From Halobacterium sp. KA-4 (GTDB taxonomy: Archaea; Halobacteriota; Halobacteria; Halobacteriales; Halobacteriaceae), in assembly GCF_021028995.1 (NCBI RefSeq), contig NZ_JAJJZG010000006.1:110646-174645 (forward strand): 64,000 nucleotides of DNA. The letters run 5' to 3'. Numbering within the stretch: the stretch's first letter is position 1; every line of letters begins with the position of its first letter. The translations under genes and the position numbers were made by a program. Shown here one piece after another: positions 24,615 through 33,772 of the stretch. The notes below the pieces were generated by a model that worked only from the letters and a program-made list of their open reading frames with translations, made no database searches and was not told where the DNA came from.

Positions 24615-24982
24615 CCTGCCACGAACTCGAAGCCCTACGACTCGGCCTGATGAACGTCCTCGGCACTACCGACCGGAGCGCCCGCGAGCACGCCGAGAAA
24701 GAACTAGAGGGACACCTCGACGGCCCCATCGAAGGGCTGGCGAACGCCGACTCCCTCTCGGAACTCCAGCGCCACCTCGATGCCGCGCTCGTCGACCTCG
24801 AAGAGGAGGTCGCCGCGACCGACGAGAGCGACCCCGAGTACGACTACCTCCGTGGCCGCCTCATCGCGGTGCGAGACGCCGAGCGCTCGCTGGCCCGCCT
24901 CGCGGACCACGGCGACTCGTTCCTCGACGACCTCGGTGAGACCCACCATTCGCTGCACGATGCCTTCCCGGCAGACGAGTAG
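24611..24982 (+). CDS. DUF3209 family protein of the cobalamin cluster
   Basis: A 123-residue acidic, mainly helical protein starting MTCHELEALRLGLMNVLG, with HAEKELEG, LVDLEEEVAATDESDPEYDYLRGRLIAVRDAERSLARL and THHSLHD. It matches what I know of DUF3209, a family found next to cobalamin genes but without a known activity. Conserved-looking Cys3, His4 and a late HH pair could bind metal. The start overlaps the cbiX stop as ATGA. It could be a chaperone or carrier for cobalt or a missing pathway enzyme; neither is shown. Confidence 0.8.
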   Translation: MTCHELEALRLGLMNVLGTTDRSAREHAEKELEGHLDGPIEGLANADSLSELQRHLDAALVDLEEEVAATDESDPEYDYLRGRLIAVRDAERSLARLADHGDSFLDDLGETHHSLHDAFPADE

Positions 24983-26186
24983 CCGCGCGGTCGAGTTAGG
25001 GGGCGTCCAACCGAACGGTTCCCGGCAACTCGGCCGCCGGTCGAGCGTCTGTCTCACCGACGACGGCGCCGTCGCCGGCCTCGCTGACGGGACGGTCGCG
25101 GCGTTCGACGGCGACCCGACCGAACGGTGGCGAAACGAGGCCGACCACCGAGGGAGCGTCGTCGCGCTCGCACCCTTCGCGGACGGCGTGCTCGCCGGTG
25201 AGCGCGGCGTGGACGGCGAGATACGCCTCCACGACGCCGACACTGGCGACGTGCGCTGGCGGTACCGGACCGCAGACGACATCGGCGACCCGGAACGCGA
25301 GACGCGGTTCTACCTGCCGTTCGTCGCCGACGCGGTAGTGAGCGACGGCGGGAAGCGCGCGTTCGTCGCTGCGCGCCGCTACGAGCGCGGCCCGGACGGC
25401 GGCCGGAACTTCCGGAGCGCAGTCTACGCGTTCGAGGCGGACGGGAGCGTCGCGTGGCGGTTCGCGGCCGACGCGTCGCCGATTAGCCTCGCCGCGGACG
25501 GCGACCGCGTGGCCGTCGCGTACAACCGCTGTCCCGGCGACCACGGCGCCGGGCTGGTCGTTCTGGACGCCGACACGGGCGAGGAGCGGCGGCGCTGGGA
25601 CCCGCCGGGAGGCGGCGACCGGCGCGTCGGCGACGTCGCGCTCGCCCCGGGCGGGTTCGTCGCCGCGAGCCACGCGGACTACCGCGGCTACCGCATCGAC
25701 GGCGACGGCGTCCGGTGGGCCGTCGACCTCGGGCGGCCGGTCGAGCGCGGCGACGAGACAGTGTACGCGTATCCGAACCACGTCCACGCGACCGGTGCGG
25801 GAGCCGTATTCGTCACCGGGAATACCTACCCCGAGGCGGGCCGCGAGACGGACGCCCGCCACCCGAGCGAGCACACCGCGGTCGGGGTGACACCGGACGG
25901 CGACGTCGCGTTCGCGGACGAAGTCGGCGGCTTCTCTCACGAGACGGCGATTCACGGTGACCGGCTCGCAGTGCCAGTCGCACAGCACTTCCGCGAGCGC
26001 GATGCGTCGAGACACGGCGTCCGCGTCTACGACGTCGAGGGAGGACGCACGGAGTCGTGGAGCGCACCGGGCGTCGTCACGGCCGCAGCAATCGACGCTG
26101 ACCGCGTCACGGGCGTCGAAGAACCAGTCACGTACCACGACGACGGCGAACAGCGGGGCGCGTACCGGCTCCGGCTGTTCGACTGA
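24960..26186 (+). CDS. PQQ/BamB-like beta-propeller protein at end of cobalamin operon
   Basis: A 408-residue protein made of repeated beta-propeller blades: GLADGTVAAFDGDPTERWRNEA, GEIRLHDADTGDVRWRYRTAD, VYAFEADGSVAWRFAADA, VVLDADTGEERRRWDPPG. The DxDTGxxRWR pattern is that of PQQ-like/BamB repeats. No signal peptide or lipobox is seen, so a cytoplasmic role is likely. The ATG at 24960 lies 23 bp inside the DUF3209 gene; the earlier in-frame sequence is a shadow of that gene. Its position makes it the last gene of the operon, but no activity in cobalamin synthesis is known to me. It converges on the permease gene at 26195. Confidence 0.8.
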   Translation: MPSRQTSSRAVELGGVQPNGSRQLGRRSSVCLTDDGAVAGLADGTVAAFDGDPTERWRNEADHRGSVVALAPFADGVLAGERGVDGEIRLHDADTGDVRWRYRTADDIGDPERETRFYLPFVADAVVSDGGKRAFVAARRYERGPDGGRNFRSAVYAFEADGSVAWRFAADASPISLAADGDRVAVAYNRCPGDHGAGLVVLDADTGEERRRWDPPGGGDRRVGDVALAPGGFVAASHADYRGYRIDGDGVRWAVDLGRPVERGDETVYAYPNHVHATGAGAVFVTGNTYPEAGRETDARHPSEHTAVGVTPDGDVAFADEVGGFSHETAIHGDRLAVPVAQHFRERDASRHGVRVYDVEGGRTESWSAPGVVTAAAIDADRVTGVEEPVTYHDDGEQRGAYRLRLFD

Positions 26187-26194
26187 CCCTGTTT

Positions 26195-26911
26195 TCAGGC
26201 GAGTAACTGCACCGCGAACGCGAGCACGACGACGCTCGCGCAGAGTTCGACCGCGGCGTGGGCGTGCTGGCCGCGCTCGCGCGCTGCCGTGAACACGCCG
26301 CCGAGTCCGGTGCCGACGCCGACCATCGTGACGGTCAGCGCGACGCCGTACACCCCGACGCTTGCAGCCGTCGCATCGAGGCCGGCGGTCGGCAGGACGG
26401 CGGAGACGAGCGCGAGCATGCTCACCGGCGGCGACAGCGCGAACAGCGAACCGACGACACCGGTGCGGAGGTAGTCGCGGCGCGTCTCGTGGCTGTGACT
26501 GTGGAGGTGGGCGTGCGCCCGCGACAGGACGCGCCCGACCAGATTCGAGGCGTCCTCGGGCGACGGCCGCGCGGACCGCCCGCGGAGTCGGCGCGCCCCG
26601 GTAATGGCGAGCAGCGCGGCGACGGCGACGAGAATCCCACCGGCCACCAGCGTCCCGCACTCGTCGACGACCGCGGGCACGGTGCTGGCGGCGGTGCCGA
26701 GCAGCGTGAGCACGGCGACCCACGCGACCACGACCAGGACGTGCCCGACGGCGAAACTCCCGCCGACGAACGCGGCGTGCGTCCACCGGTCGGTGGCGCT
26801 GGTGAGCGCGGAGATGCCGGCTGCGTGGTCGGGTTCGAGCGCGTGCGTCACGCCCAGCACGGCCGCCGCACCGAGCACGCCGAGGCCGGCACCAGCGCCG
26901 AGGCCAGCCAT
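26195..26911 (-). CDS. NicO-family cobalt/nickel permease
   Basis: A 238-residue membrane protein with about six helices. Helix 1 carries THALEPDHAAGISAL, the histidine/aspartate motif of NicO/RcnA/UreH-type metal transporters. A cytoplasmic loop has the histidine cluster AHAHLHSHSHETRRDY and the next helix reads TGVVGSLFALSPPVSMLALVSA. In a cobalamin cluster and in one unit with a CobN-associated ATPase, cobalt import is the likeliest role, though nickel or export cannot be excluded. Its start overlaps the stop of the upstream ChlI-like gene by one base at 26911. Confidence 0.85.
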   Translation of the reverse strand: MAGLGAGAGLGVLGAAAVLGVTHALEPDHAAGISALTSATDRWTHAAFVGGSFAVGHVLVVVAWVAVLTLLGTAASTVPAVVDECGTLVAGGILVAVAALLAITGARRLRGRSARPSPEDASNLVGRVLSRAHAHLHSHSHETRRDYLRTGVVGSLFALSPPVSMLALVSAVLPTAGLDATAASVGVYGVALTVTMVGVGTGLGGVFTAARERGQHAHAAVELCASVVVLAFAVQLLA

Positions 26912-28419
26912 CAGTGCTCACCCCCCGCAGTGCGGACGGCGCCGTCGATTCGCTCGGGCGTCAGCGCGTCCAAGGGAACGCGCTCGCCGCCAGCAGCGCG
27001 TACCACGTCGTCCACGAGGCTCGCGCGACCGCCGTCCCCGGCGTCCACGACGAGCACTTCCGCGCCGCGGTCGGCCAGCGCGCTCGCGGCGGCCGTCTCC
27101 GGCGCGGCACCCGCACCCGGCTCGACCGTCTCCGAGCGCGACTGCCCGGGAACGAGCGGAGCTGCGTCCTCGGCGTCGTCGCCCTCGTCGCTCGATTCGT
27201 TCTCGGACTGCTCGGCCTCCGCGGCGTTCCCGCCGCCTCCATGTTCTTCCTCCGAACCACTGGAATCGGGATTTGTCGGTAACTCGTTACTGTGCTCGTC
27301 GTCCGGCTCGTAGTCCGCTCCCGAGTCGACCGACTCGTCGTCCGTTTCGGCGTCTGATTCGCCGCTCTCTCCGTCGTGCTCCGCGTCGTCCGTTCCGCCC
27401 TCGAAGTGGTCGTCGACGACGTCCTCGGGGTCGGGCGCGTCCTCAAACGGTCGGGACTGGAGGCGGTGCGGGAGCGCGAACTCGGCGGCGCGCTGGACGT
27501 CGGCCTCCGTGACAGTAGGGCGGCCGTCGAGCGCGGCGAACGTGCGCGCGGCGCGAGCGGTGGCGACGTCGGCGCGGTGGCCGTCGACGCCCGCGTCCCG
27601 GCAGAGTTCGGTAATCTCGCGGACGAGCGACTCCGGAAGGTCCACTTCGGAGAGCAAGTCGCGCGCGCCGAGCAGTCGCTCGCGGACTTCCTCGGTCGCC
27701 TCACCGTAGTCGCCGTCGAAGCCGTCGAGCGCGCGCGAGACGATTGCCGCGCGGTCGTCGAGGTCGTCGCTGCCCGCGACGCGCACCTGGAGCGCGAAGC
27801 GGTCGCGGAACTGCGGGCGTAGCTCGCCCTCCTCGGGGTTCATCGTCCCAATCAGGGTGAACTCAGCGGGGTGGGTGACGCTGACGCCGTCACGCTCGAC
27901 GCGATTGACCCCGGAGGCGGCGGCGTCGAGGAGGACGTCGACGAGGTGGTCGTCGAGGAGGTTCACTTCGTCGACGTAGAGGACGCCGCGGTTCGCCCGC
28001 GCGAGTAAACCAGGGTTGAACTCGGCGTCGCCGTCGAGCGCGTCCGGGACGGACAGCGACCCGACGACGCGGTCGCGGGACGCACCGAGCGGGAGCGTGA
28101 CGAACGGAACTGGTCGCGTCTCGACGGGCGGGTCGTCTCGGGTCCGGCAGTCCACGCACTGGCGCTTCGGGTCGTCGGGCGGGCAGCCGTAGGGACAGTC
28201 GGCGACGGCGCGCTGGTCGGGGAGGAGGTCGGTAAGCGCTCGCGCCGTCGTGGACTTCGCGGTGCCCTTCTCGCCGGTCGCGAGGAGGCCGTCGAGGGCG
28301 TCGTTGGCGGCGACCGCGAGGAGCGCGTCCTTGAGGTCGCGCTGGCCGACGACGGCCGGGAACGGCACACCGGCGCGGCTCGCCTGCGACAGCTTTTTGC
28401 CGCTTCCTAATTCAACCAT
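26911..28419 (-). CDS. ChlI/BchI-type AAA+ chelatase subunit with residual ChlD tail
   Basis: A 502-residue protein. Residues 20-340 form a complete AAA+ ChlI module: FPAVVGQRDLKDALLAVAAND, Walker A GEKGTAKSTTARAL, Walker B GVLYVDEVNLLDDHLVD, IGTMNPEEGELRPQFRDRFALQV. About 90 very acidic residues follow, then only the last strand and helix of a von Willebrand A domain (ALADRGAEVLVVDAGDGGRASLVDDVVRAAGGERVPLDAL). The MIDAS part of that domain is absent, so this looks like a ChlI-ChlD fusion with an internal deletion. It should power cobalt insertion by CobN, which is divergently transcribed 34 bp away. ATG 28419 is chosen over 28449. Confidence 0.88.
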   Translation of the reverse strand: MVELGSGKKLSQASRAGVPFPAVVGQRDLKDALLAVAANDALDGLLATGEKGTAKSTTARALTDLLPDQRAVADCPYGCPPDDPKRQCVDCRTRDDPPVETRPVPFVTLPLGASRDRVVGSLSVPDALDGDAEFNPGLLARANRGVLYVDEVNLLDDHLVDVLLDAAASGVNRVERDGVSVTHPAEFTLIGTMNPEEGELRPQFRDRFALQVRVAGSDDLDDRAAIVSRALDGFDGDYGEATEEVRERLLGARDLLSEVDLPESLVREITELCRDAGVDGHRADVATARAARTFAALDGRPTVTEADVQRAAEFALPHRLQSRPFEDAPDPEDVVDDHFEGGTDDAEHDGESGESDAETDDESVDSGADYEPDDEHSNELPTNPDSSGSEEEHGGGGNAAEAEQSENESSDEGDDAEDAAPLVPGQSRSETVEPGAGAAPETAAASALADRGAEVLVVDAGDGGRASLVDDVVRAAGGERVPLDALTPERIDGAVRTAGGEH

Positions 28420-28453
28420 AGTTGTAATACCACAACGTGGGTTTAACATACTT
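28420..28453. promoter_or_regulatory. Compact divergent promoter with palindrome between chlI-like gene and cobN
   Basis: Only 34 bp separate the two start codons, so the promoters must interlock and mRNAs must be leaderless or nearly so. GTTGTAATACCACAAC (28421-28436) is an inverted repeat GTTGT/ACAAC. On the plus strand TAATAC lies about 27 bp before the cobN ATG; on the minus strand TATGTTAAAC lies a similar distance before the ChlI-like gene. One regulator could therefore switch both. It resembles elements upstream of cbiT and between cbiX2 and cobT. Confidence 0.5.
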
Positions 28454-31400
28454 ATGCCTGAGATTGCACTCTACACCGCGACCGAGAACGAACTCGGCTC
28501 CATCCAGGCGGCCGCCGAGCGCGTCGAGGCGGACCTCCTCGCGCGCTCGGAGAGCGACCTCGACGACGACACCGACGTCGAGGCGTTCGTCGACGCCGCC
28601 GCGGACGCCGACGCCGCCGTGTTCTGGCTACACGGTGCCGAGGACAGCATGCCCGGTTACGACCGCGCGACCCGACGACTCGCCGACGAGGGCGTCCCGC
28701 TCGTCGTCAAGTCTACGGGCGACGCCTACGCCGTCGAGGACACCACCGTCGCCGCGGAGGACCGCGACGCCGTCTACGAGTACCTCGACCGAGGTGGCAC
28801 GGCGAACGTCGCCAACTGCGTGCGCTTCCTCGTCGACCGCTACTCGCCGGCCGACCGCCCGCACGACGACCCCGTCGCGCTCCCGACGGAGGGCGTCTAC
28901 CACCCCGACCACCCGGGCGTCGCGTACGACGAACTCCGCGCGACCTTCGACCCCGACGCGCCGACCGTCGCGGTCTGGTTCTACGAGTCCCACTGGACCC
29001 ACGAGAACACCCGCTACGTCGACAGCGTCGTCCGGGCCTTAGAGGCGCAGGGCGCGAACGCCCTCCCGATTTTCTGCAATCCCGCGACCGACACGGACGA
29101 GCAGGAGGACGCCGAGTGGGTGACCGACGAGTGGCTCCTGGAGAATGGCGAGCCCGTCGTCGACGCCGTGCTCTCCTCGTTCATGTTCTCGCTGTCGATG
29201 GACGAGCGCGGCCGCTCGGCCTCCGACGAGGGCGATTCGGCCGAGGACGTGTTCCTCGACCGCCTCGGCGTCCCAGTGCTCCAGACCGTGACGACGATGC
29301 GCTCGCGCTCCCGGTACGAGTCCGCGGACACGGGCGTGATGGGGTTCGAACTCGCGCTCTCCGTGGCGCTCCCGGAGTTCGACGGGAACGTCATCACGCA
29401 CCCGATTTCGGGGAAGGAACGCACCGACGACGACGCGGGCATCGGCACCGCGCCCAAGCAGCACTTCCCCATCGAAGACCGCGTCGACCACGCCGCCAGC
29501 CTCGCGGTGAACTGGGCGCGACTGCGCCACCTCGACAACGACGAGAAGCACGTCGCCGTCGTGCTCCACGACTACCCGCCCAGCGACGACGGCATCGGCA
29601 CCGCGTTCGGCCTCGACACGCCCGAGAGCACGGTCAATCTGCTCGACGAACTGGACGCACGCGGGTACAATCTCGGCGGAAAGACGCCCCCCGAGGGACA
29701 GGCGCTCATCGAGCAGTTGACGAGCCAGCTTACGCTGGACGACCGCTGGGTCGCCCCCGAGGACGTCCGTGAACACAGCGTCGACGTGGTTTCGACCGAG
29801 GAGTACGCAGACTGGTGGGCGGACGCCGACCCGGAGTTCCGCGAGAACGTGGTCGCGGAGTGGGGCGACCCGCCCGAGCGCCCGTTCGCGATTCCGGGCG
29901 TCGAGTACGGGAACGTGCTCGTGACCGTCCAGCCGCCGCGCGGGTTCGGGATGGACCCACAGAAGGTCTACCACGACAGCGACCTCCAGCCGCCCCACGA
30001 CTACTACGCGTTCTACGCGTGGCTCCGCGAGGACTTCGACGCGGACGCGGTCGTCCACCTCGGCACGCACGGGAGTTTGGAGTGGCTGCCCGGGAAGACC
30101 GTCGGTCTCGATTCGGCGAGCGCGCCGGACGCGCTGCTCGGCGACCTGCCGAACGTCTACCCGTACATCGTCAACAACCCCGGCGAGGGCACGCAGGCCA
30201 AGCGCCGGTCGTACGCCGCGGTCGTGGACTACCTCACGCCCGTGATGAGCAACGCGGGCACGTACGACGAACTCGCCGAACTCGAAGAACTGGCGTCGCG
30301 CTACCGAGAAGCCGGCACTGGCTCGGGCGCCGACAGCGAGGCCCACCTCGCCGAGCGCATCCGCGAGCACGTCGACGACCTCGACCTCGCGGTCGAACTC
30401 GGGATCGCGGGCGAAATCTCGGAGAAGGCGGACGTGAGAGGTCCCGAGGAAGCCGGGACGTCGCTGGCAGAAGGCGACGTATCGGGTGACGACGTGGATA
30501 TCGAGGAACTGGTCGAGCGCGTCCACGAGTACGTGACGGACGTGAAGACCACCCAGATTCGGCTGGGGCTCCACACGATGGGCGAACCCCCGGAAGACGA
30601 CCGCCTAGTGGAGTATCTCGTCGCGCTCACGCGCCTCGAAAACCCCGGCGCGCCGTCGCTGCGCGAGTCGGTCGCGGGCGTGCTCGGCGTCGACTACGAG
30701 ACGATGCTCGACTCCCCGGGCGCGTACAACGAGGAACTGGGAATGACGTACGCCGAGGCAGCCGACGCGGTGCACGAGACGAGCGTCGACCTCGTGGAGA
30801 CGCTGGCCGCAGAAAACTTCGACGTGCCCGCGTCGAACGTCGAAGGCGAAGCCGACGACGAGGTGAACATGAATCTGCTCGTGGTCGACATCGACACGCT
30901 CGGCGACGCGCGGGCGAAGTCGGGCGCGCACGACGACCTCCGCGACGTGCTGGAGTTCATCTGCGAGGAGGCCGCGCCGCGGGTGTTCGGCGCGGAGACC
31001 GAGATTCCCCAGACGGCGGACGCACTGAACGGCGAGTACGTGGAACCGGGCGGGAGCGGCGCGCCGACGCGCGGCGGCGTCGACCTGCTGCCGACGGGTC
31101 GGAACTTCTACACGCTGGACCCGCGGAAGGTGCCCGCGAAGACCGCGTGGGACGTGGGGAAGGAGGTCGCGGACGGCATCGCGGAACGCCACCGCGACGA
31201 AGAGAACGAGTACCCCGAGGAGGTCGGCGTGGTCGCGTGGGGGACGCCGACCGTGCGAACGCGCGGGGAGACCATCGCGCAGGTGCTCGGTCTGATGGGC
31301 GTCCGCCCGGTGTGGACGGACGCCGGCCGCGTGGACAGCGTGGAGCCGATACCCCTGGAGGAACTCGGCCGCCCCAGAATCGACGTGACGACGCGCGTCT

Positions 31401-32338
31401 CCGGGCTGTTCCGGGACGCGTTCCCACAGGCTGCGGGCGTGATTCACGACGCCGTCGAGGCGGTCGTCGACCTCGACGAGTCCCACGACCAGAACTACGT
31501 GAAGAAGCACGTCGAGGCGGACGCCGCGGAACTCGAAGCGGAGGGCGTCGAGAACCCCGAGCAAGCGGCCAAGCACCGCGTGTTCACGACCCGGCCGGGC
31601 GGCTACGGTGCGGGGACGAACAAGGCCGTCGACGAGGGCGAGTGGGAAGACCGCTCGGACCTCGCGGACGTGTACGTCCAGTGGGGCGGCTACGCGATGG
31701 GGTCGCGGGGCCGCGTCTCGGAAGCCCACGACGCCTTCGAGCGCCGCCTCGGGAACGTCGACGCCACCGCGAAAATCGAGGATACGATGGAGCAAGACGA
31801 GTTCGACTCCTCGGACTGGTACGCGTTCCACGGCGGGTTCATCACTGCCGTCGCGGAGGAGTCCGGCGAGGAGCCCGCCTCCTACGTGGGGGACTCCAGC
31901 GACCCCGACAACGTGGACGTCTACACGAACGAGGAGAAGGTCCGGAAGGCGATGCGCGCTCGCGTGCTCAATCCCGAGTGGCTGGACTCGATGGAGGAGC
32001 ACGGCTACAAGGGCGCAGGCGACCTCTCGTCGACGGTCGACGTGACACTCGGGTGGGACGCCACGACGGGCGTCGTCTCCGACCGTCTCTGGGAAGACGT
32101 CGCCGAGCAGTACGCCCTCAACGAGGACCGACAGGAGTGGCTGCGGGACGTGAACCCGTGGGCGCTAGACTCCATCACGGACACGCTCCTGGAGGCCATC
32201 GAGCGCGGGCTCTGGGACGCCGACGACGAGACCGCCGAGCGCCTGCGCGACCTGAACCTCCAGGTGGAGGGCGACCTCGAAGCCAAAGCCAGCGAGTCCC
32301 CTGCTGCGAGCGCGGAGGTGTCCTCGGATGACGACTGA
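28454..32338 (+). CDS. cobN: Cobaltochelatase subunit CobN
   Basis: A 1294-residue CobN/magnesium-chelatase H family protein, of the usual length. It starts MPEIALYTATENELGSIQAAAERVEADL, has HGTHGSLEWLPGKTVGLDSASAPDALLGDLPNVYPYIVNNPGEGTQAKRR and, towards the end, the cobN-type region VYVQWGGYAMGSRGRVSEAHDAFERRLGNVDATAKIEDT. It inserts Co2+ into hydrogenobyrinate diamide in the oxygen-dependent (cobalt-late) pathway, with an AAA+ partner. Here it sits with early-cobalt genes. The ATG at 28454 gives a near-leaderless start beside the divergent ChlI-like gene. It overlaps cbiC by 11 bp. Confidence 0.94.
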   Translation: MPEIALYTATENELGSIQAAAERVEADLLARSESDLDDDTDVEAFVDAAADADAAVFWLHGAEDSMPGYDRATRRLADEGVPLVVKSTGDAYAVEDTTVAAEDRDAVYEYLDRGGTANVANCVRFLVDRYSPADRPHDDPVALPTEGVYHPDHPGVAYDELRATFDPDAPTVAVWFYESHWTHENTRYVDSVVRALEAQGANALPIFCNPATDTDEQEDAEWVTDEWLLENGEPVVDAVLSSFMFSLSMDERGRSASDEGDSAEDVFLDRLGVPVLQTVTTMRSRSRYESADTGVMGFELALSVALPEFDGNVITHPISGKERTDDDAGIGTAPKQHFPIEDRVDHAASLAVNWARLRHLDNDEKHVAVVLHDYPPSDDGIGTAFGLDTPESTVNLLDELDARGYNLGGKTPPEGQALIEQLTSQLTLDDRWVAPEDVREHSVDVVSTEEYADWWADADPEFRENVVAEWGDPPERPFAIPGVEYGNVLVTVQPPRGFGMDPQKVYHDSDLQPPHDYYAFYAWLREDFDADAVVHLGTHGSLEWLPGKTVGLDSASAPDALLGDLPNVYPYIVNNPGEGTQAKRRSYAAVVDYLTPVMSNAGTYDELAELEELASRYREAGTGSGADSEAHLAERIREHVDDLDLAVELGIAGEISEKADVRGPEEAGTSLAEGDVSGDDVDIEELVERVHEYVTDVKTTQIRLGLHTMGEPPEDDRLVEYLVALTRLENPGAPSLRESVAGVLGVDYETMLDSPGAYNEELGMTYAEAADAVHETSVDLVETLAAENFDVPASNVEGEADDEVNMNLLVVDIDTLGDARAKSGAHDDLRDVLEFICEEAAPRVFGAETEIPQTADALNGEYVEPGGSGAPTRGGVDLLPTGRNFYTLDPRKVPAKTAWDVGKEVADGIAERHRDEENEYPEEVGVVAWGTPTVRTRGETIAQVLGLMGVRPVWTDAGRVDSVEPIPLEELGRPRIDVTTRVSGLFRDAFPQAAGVIHDAVEAVVDLDESHDQNYVKKHVEADAAELEAEGVENPEQAAKHRVFTTRPGGYGAGTNKAVDEGEWEDRSDLADVYVQWGGYAMGSRGRVSEAHDAFERRLGNVDATAKIEDTMEQDEFDSSDWYAFHGGFITAVAEESGEEPASYVGDSSDPDNVDVYTNEEKVRKAMRARVLNPEWLDSMEEHGYKGAGDLSSTVDVTLGWDATTGVVSDRLWEDVAEQYALNEDRQEWLRDVNPWALDSITDTLLEAIERGLWDADDETAERLRDLNLQVEGDLEAKASESPAASAEVSSDDD

Positions 32339-33023
32339 CGGCGACTTCGAGTCGTACGCGGACCTCGGCGCGACGACGGAGAACGCGATGGACATCGCGG
32401 AGACGAGCATGGATCGCGTACGCGAACTCGTGCCCGACGAGACGCTCGCGGACCGCGTGCGCCAGAAGTCCGTGCACGCGACCGGCGACCCCGAGTTCCA
32501 GCACCTCGTGCGGTTCACGGGGAGCGACGACTCCGAGCCGGTCCGCGCCGGAGCGCGCGCGGTGCTCGACGAGGCCCCCATCGTGACGGACATCACGATG
32601 GTGAAGGCGGGAATCACGGGCCGCGGCCACGACTGCGCGGTGCGGAAGGCAATCGGGAACGGCGCCGAGTTGGCGGCCGAGACGGGGATGACCCGCACCG
32701 CCGCATCCGTACTCGAACTCGACAAGGAGGGCGTCTACGACGGCGCGATAGCCGTGGTCGGGAACGCGCCGACGGCGGCGCTCGCGCTTGCGGACTGCAT
32801 CGAGGATGGCACCCGGCCAGCGGTCGTCGTCGCGACGCCCGTCGGCTTCGTGAAGGCCGCGGAGAGCCGACAGCGCCTCCGCGAGGTCGCCGGCGAGCAC
32901 AGCGTGCCCGCGATTACGAACGTCGGGCGGCGCGGCGGCAGCGGGCTCGCCGCCGGCCTGACGAACGAACTGGTGCACGTCGCCAGCGACGCCCGCGACG
33001 GAGACCTCGACCTCGAACAGTGA
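32328..33023 (+). CDS. cbiC: Precorrin-8X methylmutase
   Basis: A 231-residue CbiC/CobH enzyme: HATGDPEFQHLVRFTG with the catalytic-type histidine, PIVTDITMVKAGITGR, VVGNAPTAALALADCIEDGTRPAVVVATPVGFVKAAESRQRLRE and GRRGGSGLAAGLTNEL. It moves the methyl group from C11 to C12 to give (cobalt-)hydrogenobyrinate. All the family's expected motifs are present at normal length. It lies between cobN and cbiE with overlaps of 11 and 4 bp. Confidence 0.94.
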   Translation: MTTDGDFESYADLGATTENAMDIAETSMDRVRELVPDETLADRVRQKSVHATGDPEFQHLVRFTGSDDSEPVRAGARAVLDEAPIVTDITMVKAGITGRGHDCAVRKAIGNGAELAAETGMTRTAASVLELDKEGVYDGAIAVVGNAPTAALALADCIEDGTRPAVVVATPVGFVKAAESRQRLREVAGEHSVPAITNVGRRGGSGLAAGLTNELVHVASDARDGDLDLEQ

Positions 33024-33769
33024 GCGACGACTACGACCTCGACGCGGGGCCGGACCCGGCGGCGTTCGCGGCCAGCGACCCGGAACCGGCCCGCGAGAAC
33101 GGCGCCGTCGTGCACGCGGTCGGCGTCGGTCCCGGGAACCCCGAGTTCCTGACGCCGCGCGGCGAGCGTGCGATACGCGAAGTCGACGTCGTCGTCGGGT
33201 TCGAGACGGTCGTGGACTTCGTCGCGGACCACACGGACGCCGACCTGTTGACGTGTGGCTACCGCAACGAAGAGGAAACGCTGGCGGCGTTCGCGGAGCG
33301 CGTCGCGGCCGGCGAGCGCGGGACGGCGGTGCTGATGGGCGACCCGAACCACTCGGGCTACCAGTTCCTCGGGAAGGTCGAGCGCGCGGTAAAGGTGCCT
33401 GTGCGAGTGATTCCGGGCATCTCGTCGCTCCAGGTGGCAGCGAGCCGTGCACGTACGCCGATGGAGGACACCGAGTTCGTCACGCTGCACAAGAGCGGTG
33501 ACCTCGCGTCCGACCTCGCACGACTCCGCGAGGCCGTGGGCGAGCGCCACCTGCTCGTGCTGCCGAGGCCGTTCGATCTTATGCCTGGGGACGTCGCCGC
33601 AGACTTGCTGGACGCGGGCGCGGCTCCCGACTTGCGGGCGCTCGTGCTCGAGCGGCTCACGCACGACGACGAAGAAATCACGCGAACGACACTCGGCGAC
33701 CTCGCCGAGCACGCCGGCGAGGAGACGCCGTTCTCGGATTTGTCGGTGCTGGCCGTCCGACGGGCGTAG
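33020..33769 (+). CDS. cbiE: Cobalt-precorrin-7 C5-methyltransferase
   Basis: A 249-residue tetrapyrrole methylase starting at GTG 33020: VVHAVGVGPGNPEFLTPRGERAIREVDVVVGFETVVDF, TAVLMGDPNHSGYQFLGKVER and VRVIPGISSLQVAASRARTPMEDTEFVTLHKSG. The last motif and the position beside cbiC fit CbiE, which methylates C5 and works with CbiT. The N-terminal 27 residues are an acidic extension. It ends the cobN operon and converges on a small membrane-protein gene 3 bp later. Confidence 0.9.
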   Translation: MSDDYDLDAGPDPAAFAASDPEPARENGAVVHAVGVGPGNPEFLTPRGERAIREVDVVVGFETVVDFVADHTDADLLTCGYRNEEETLAAFAERVAAGERGTAVLMGDPNHSGYQFLGKVERAVKVPVRVIPGISSLQVAASRARTPMEDTEFVTLHKSGDLASDLARLREAVGERHLLVLPRPFDLMPGDVAADLLDAGAAPDLRALVLERLTHDDEEITRTTLGDLAEHAGEETPFSDLSVLAVRRA

Positions 33770-33772
33770 CCG

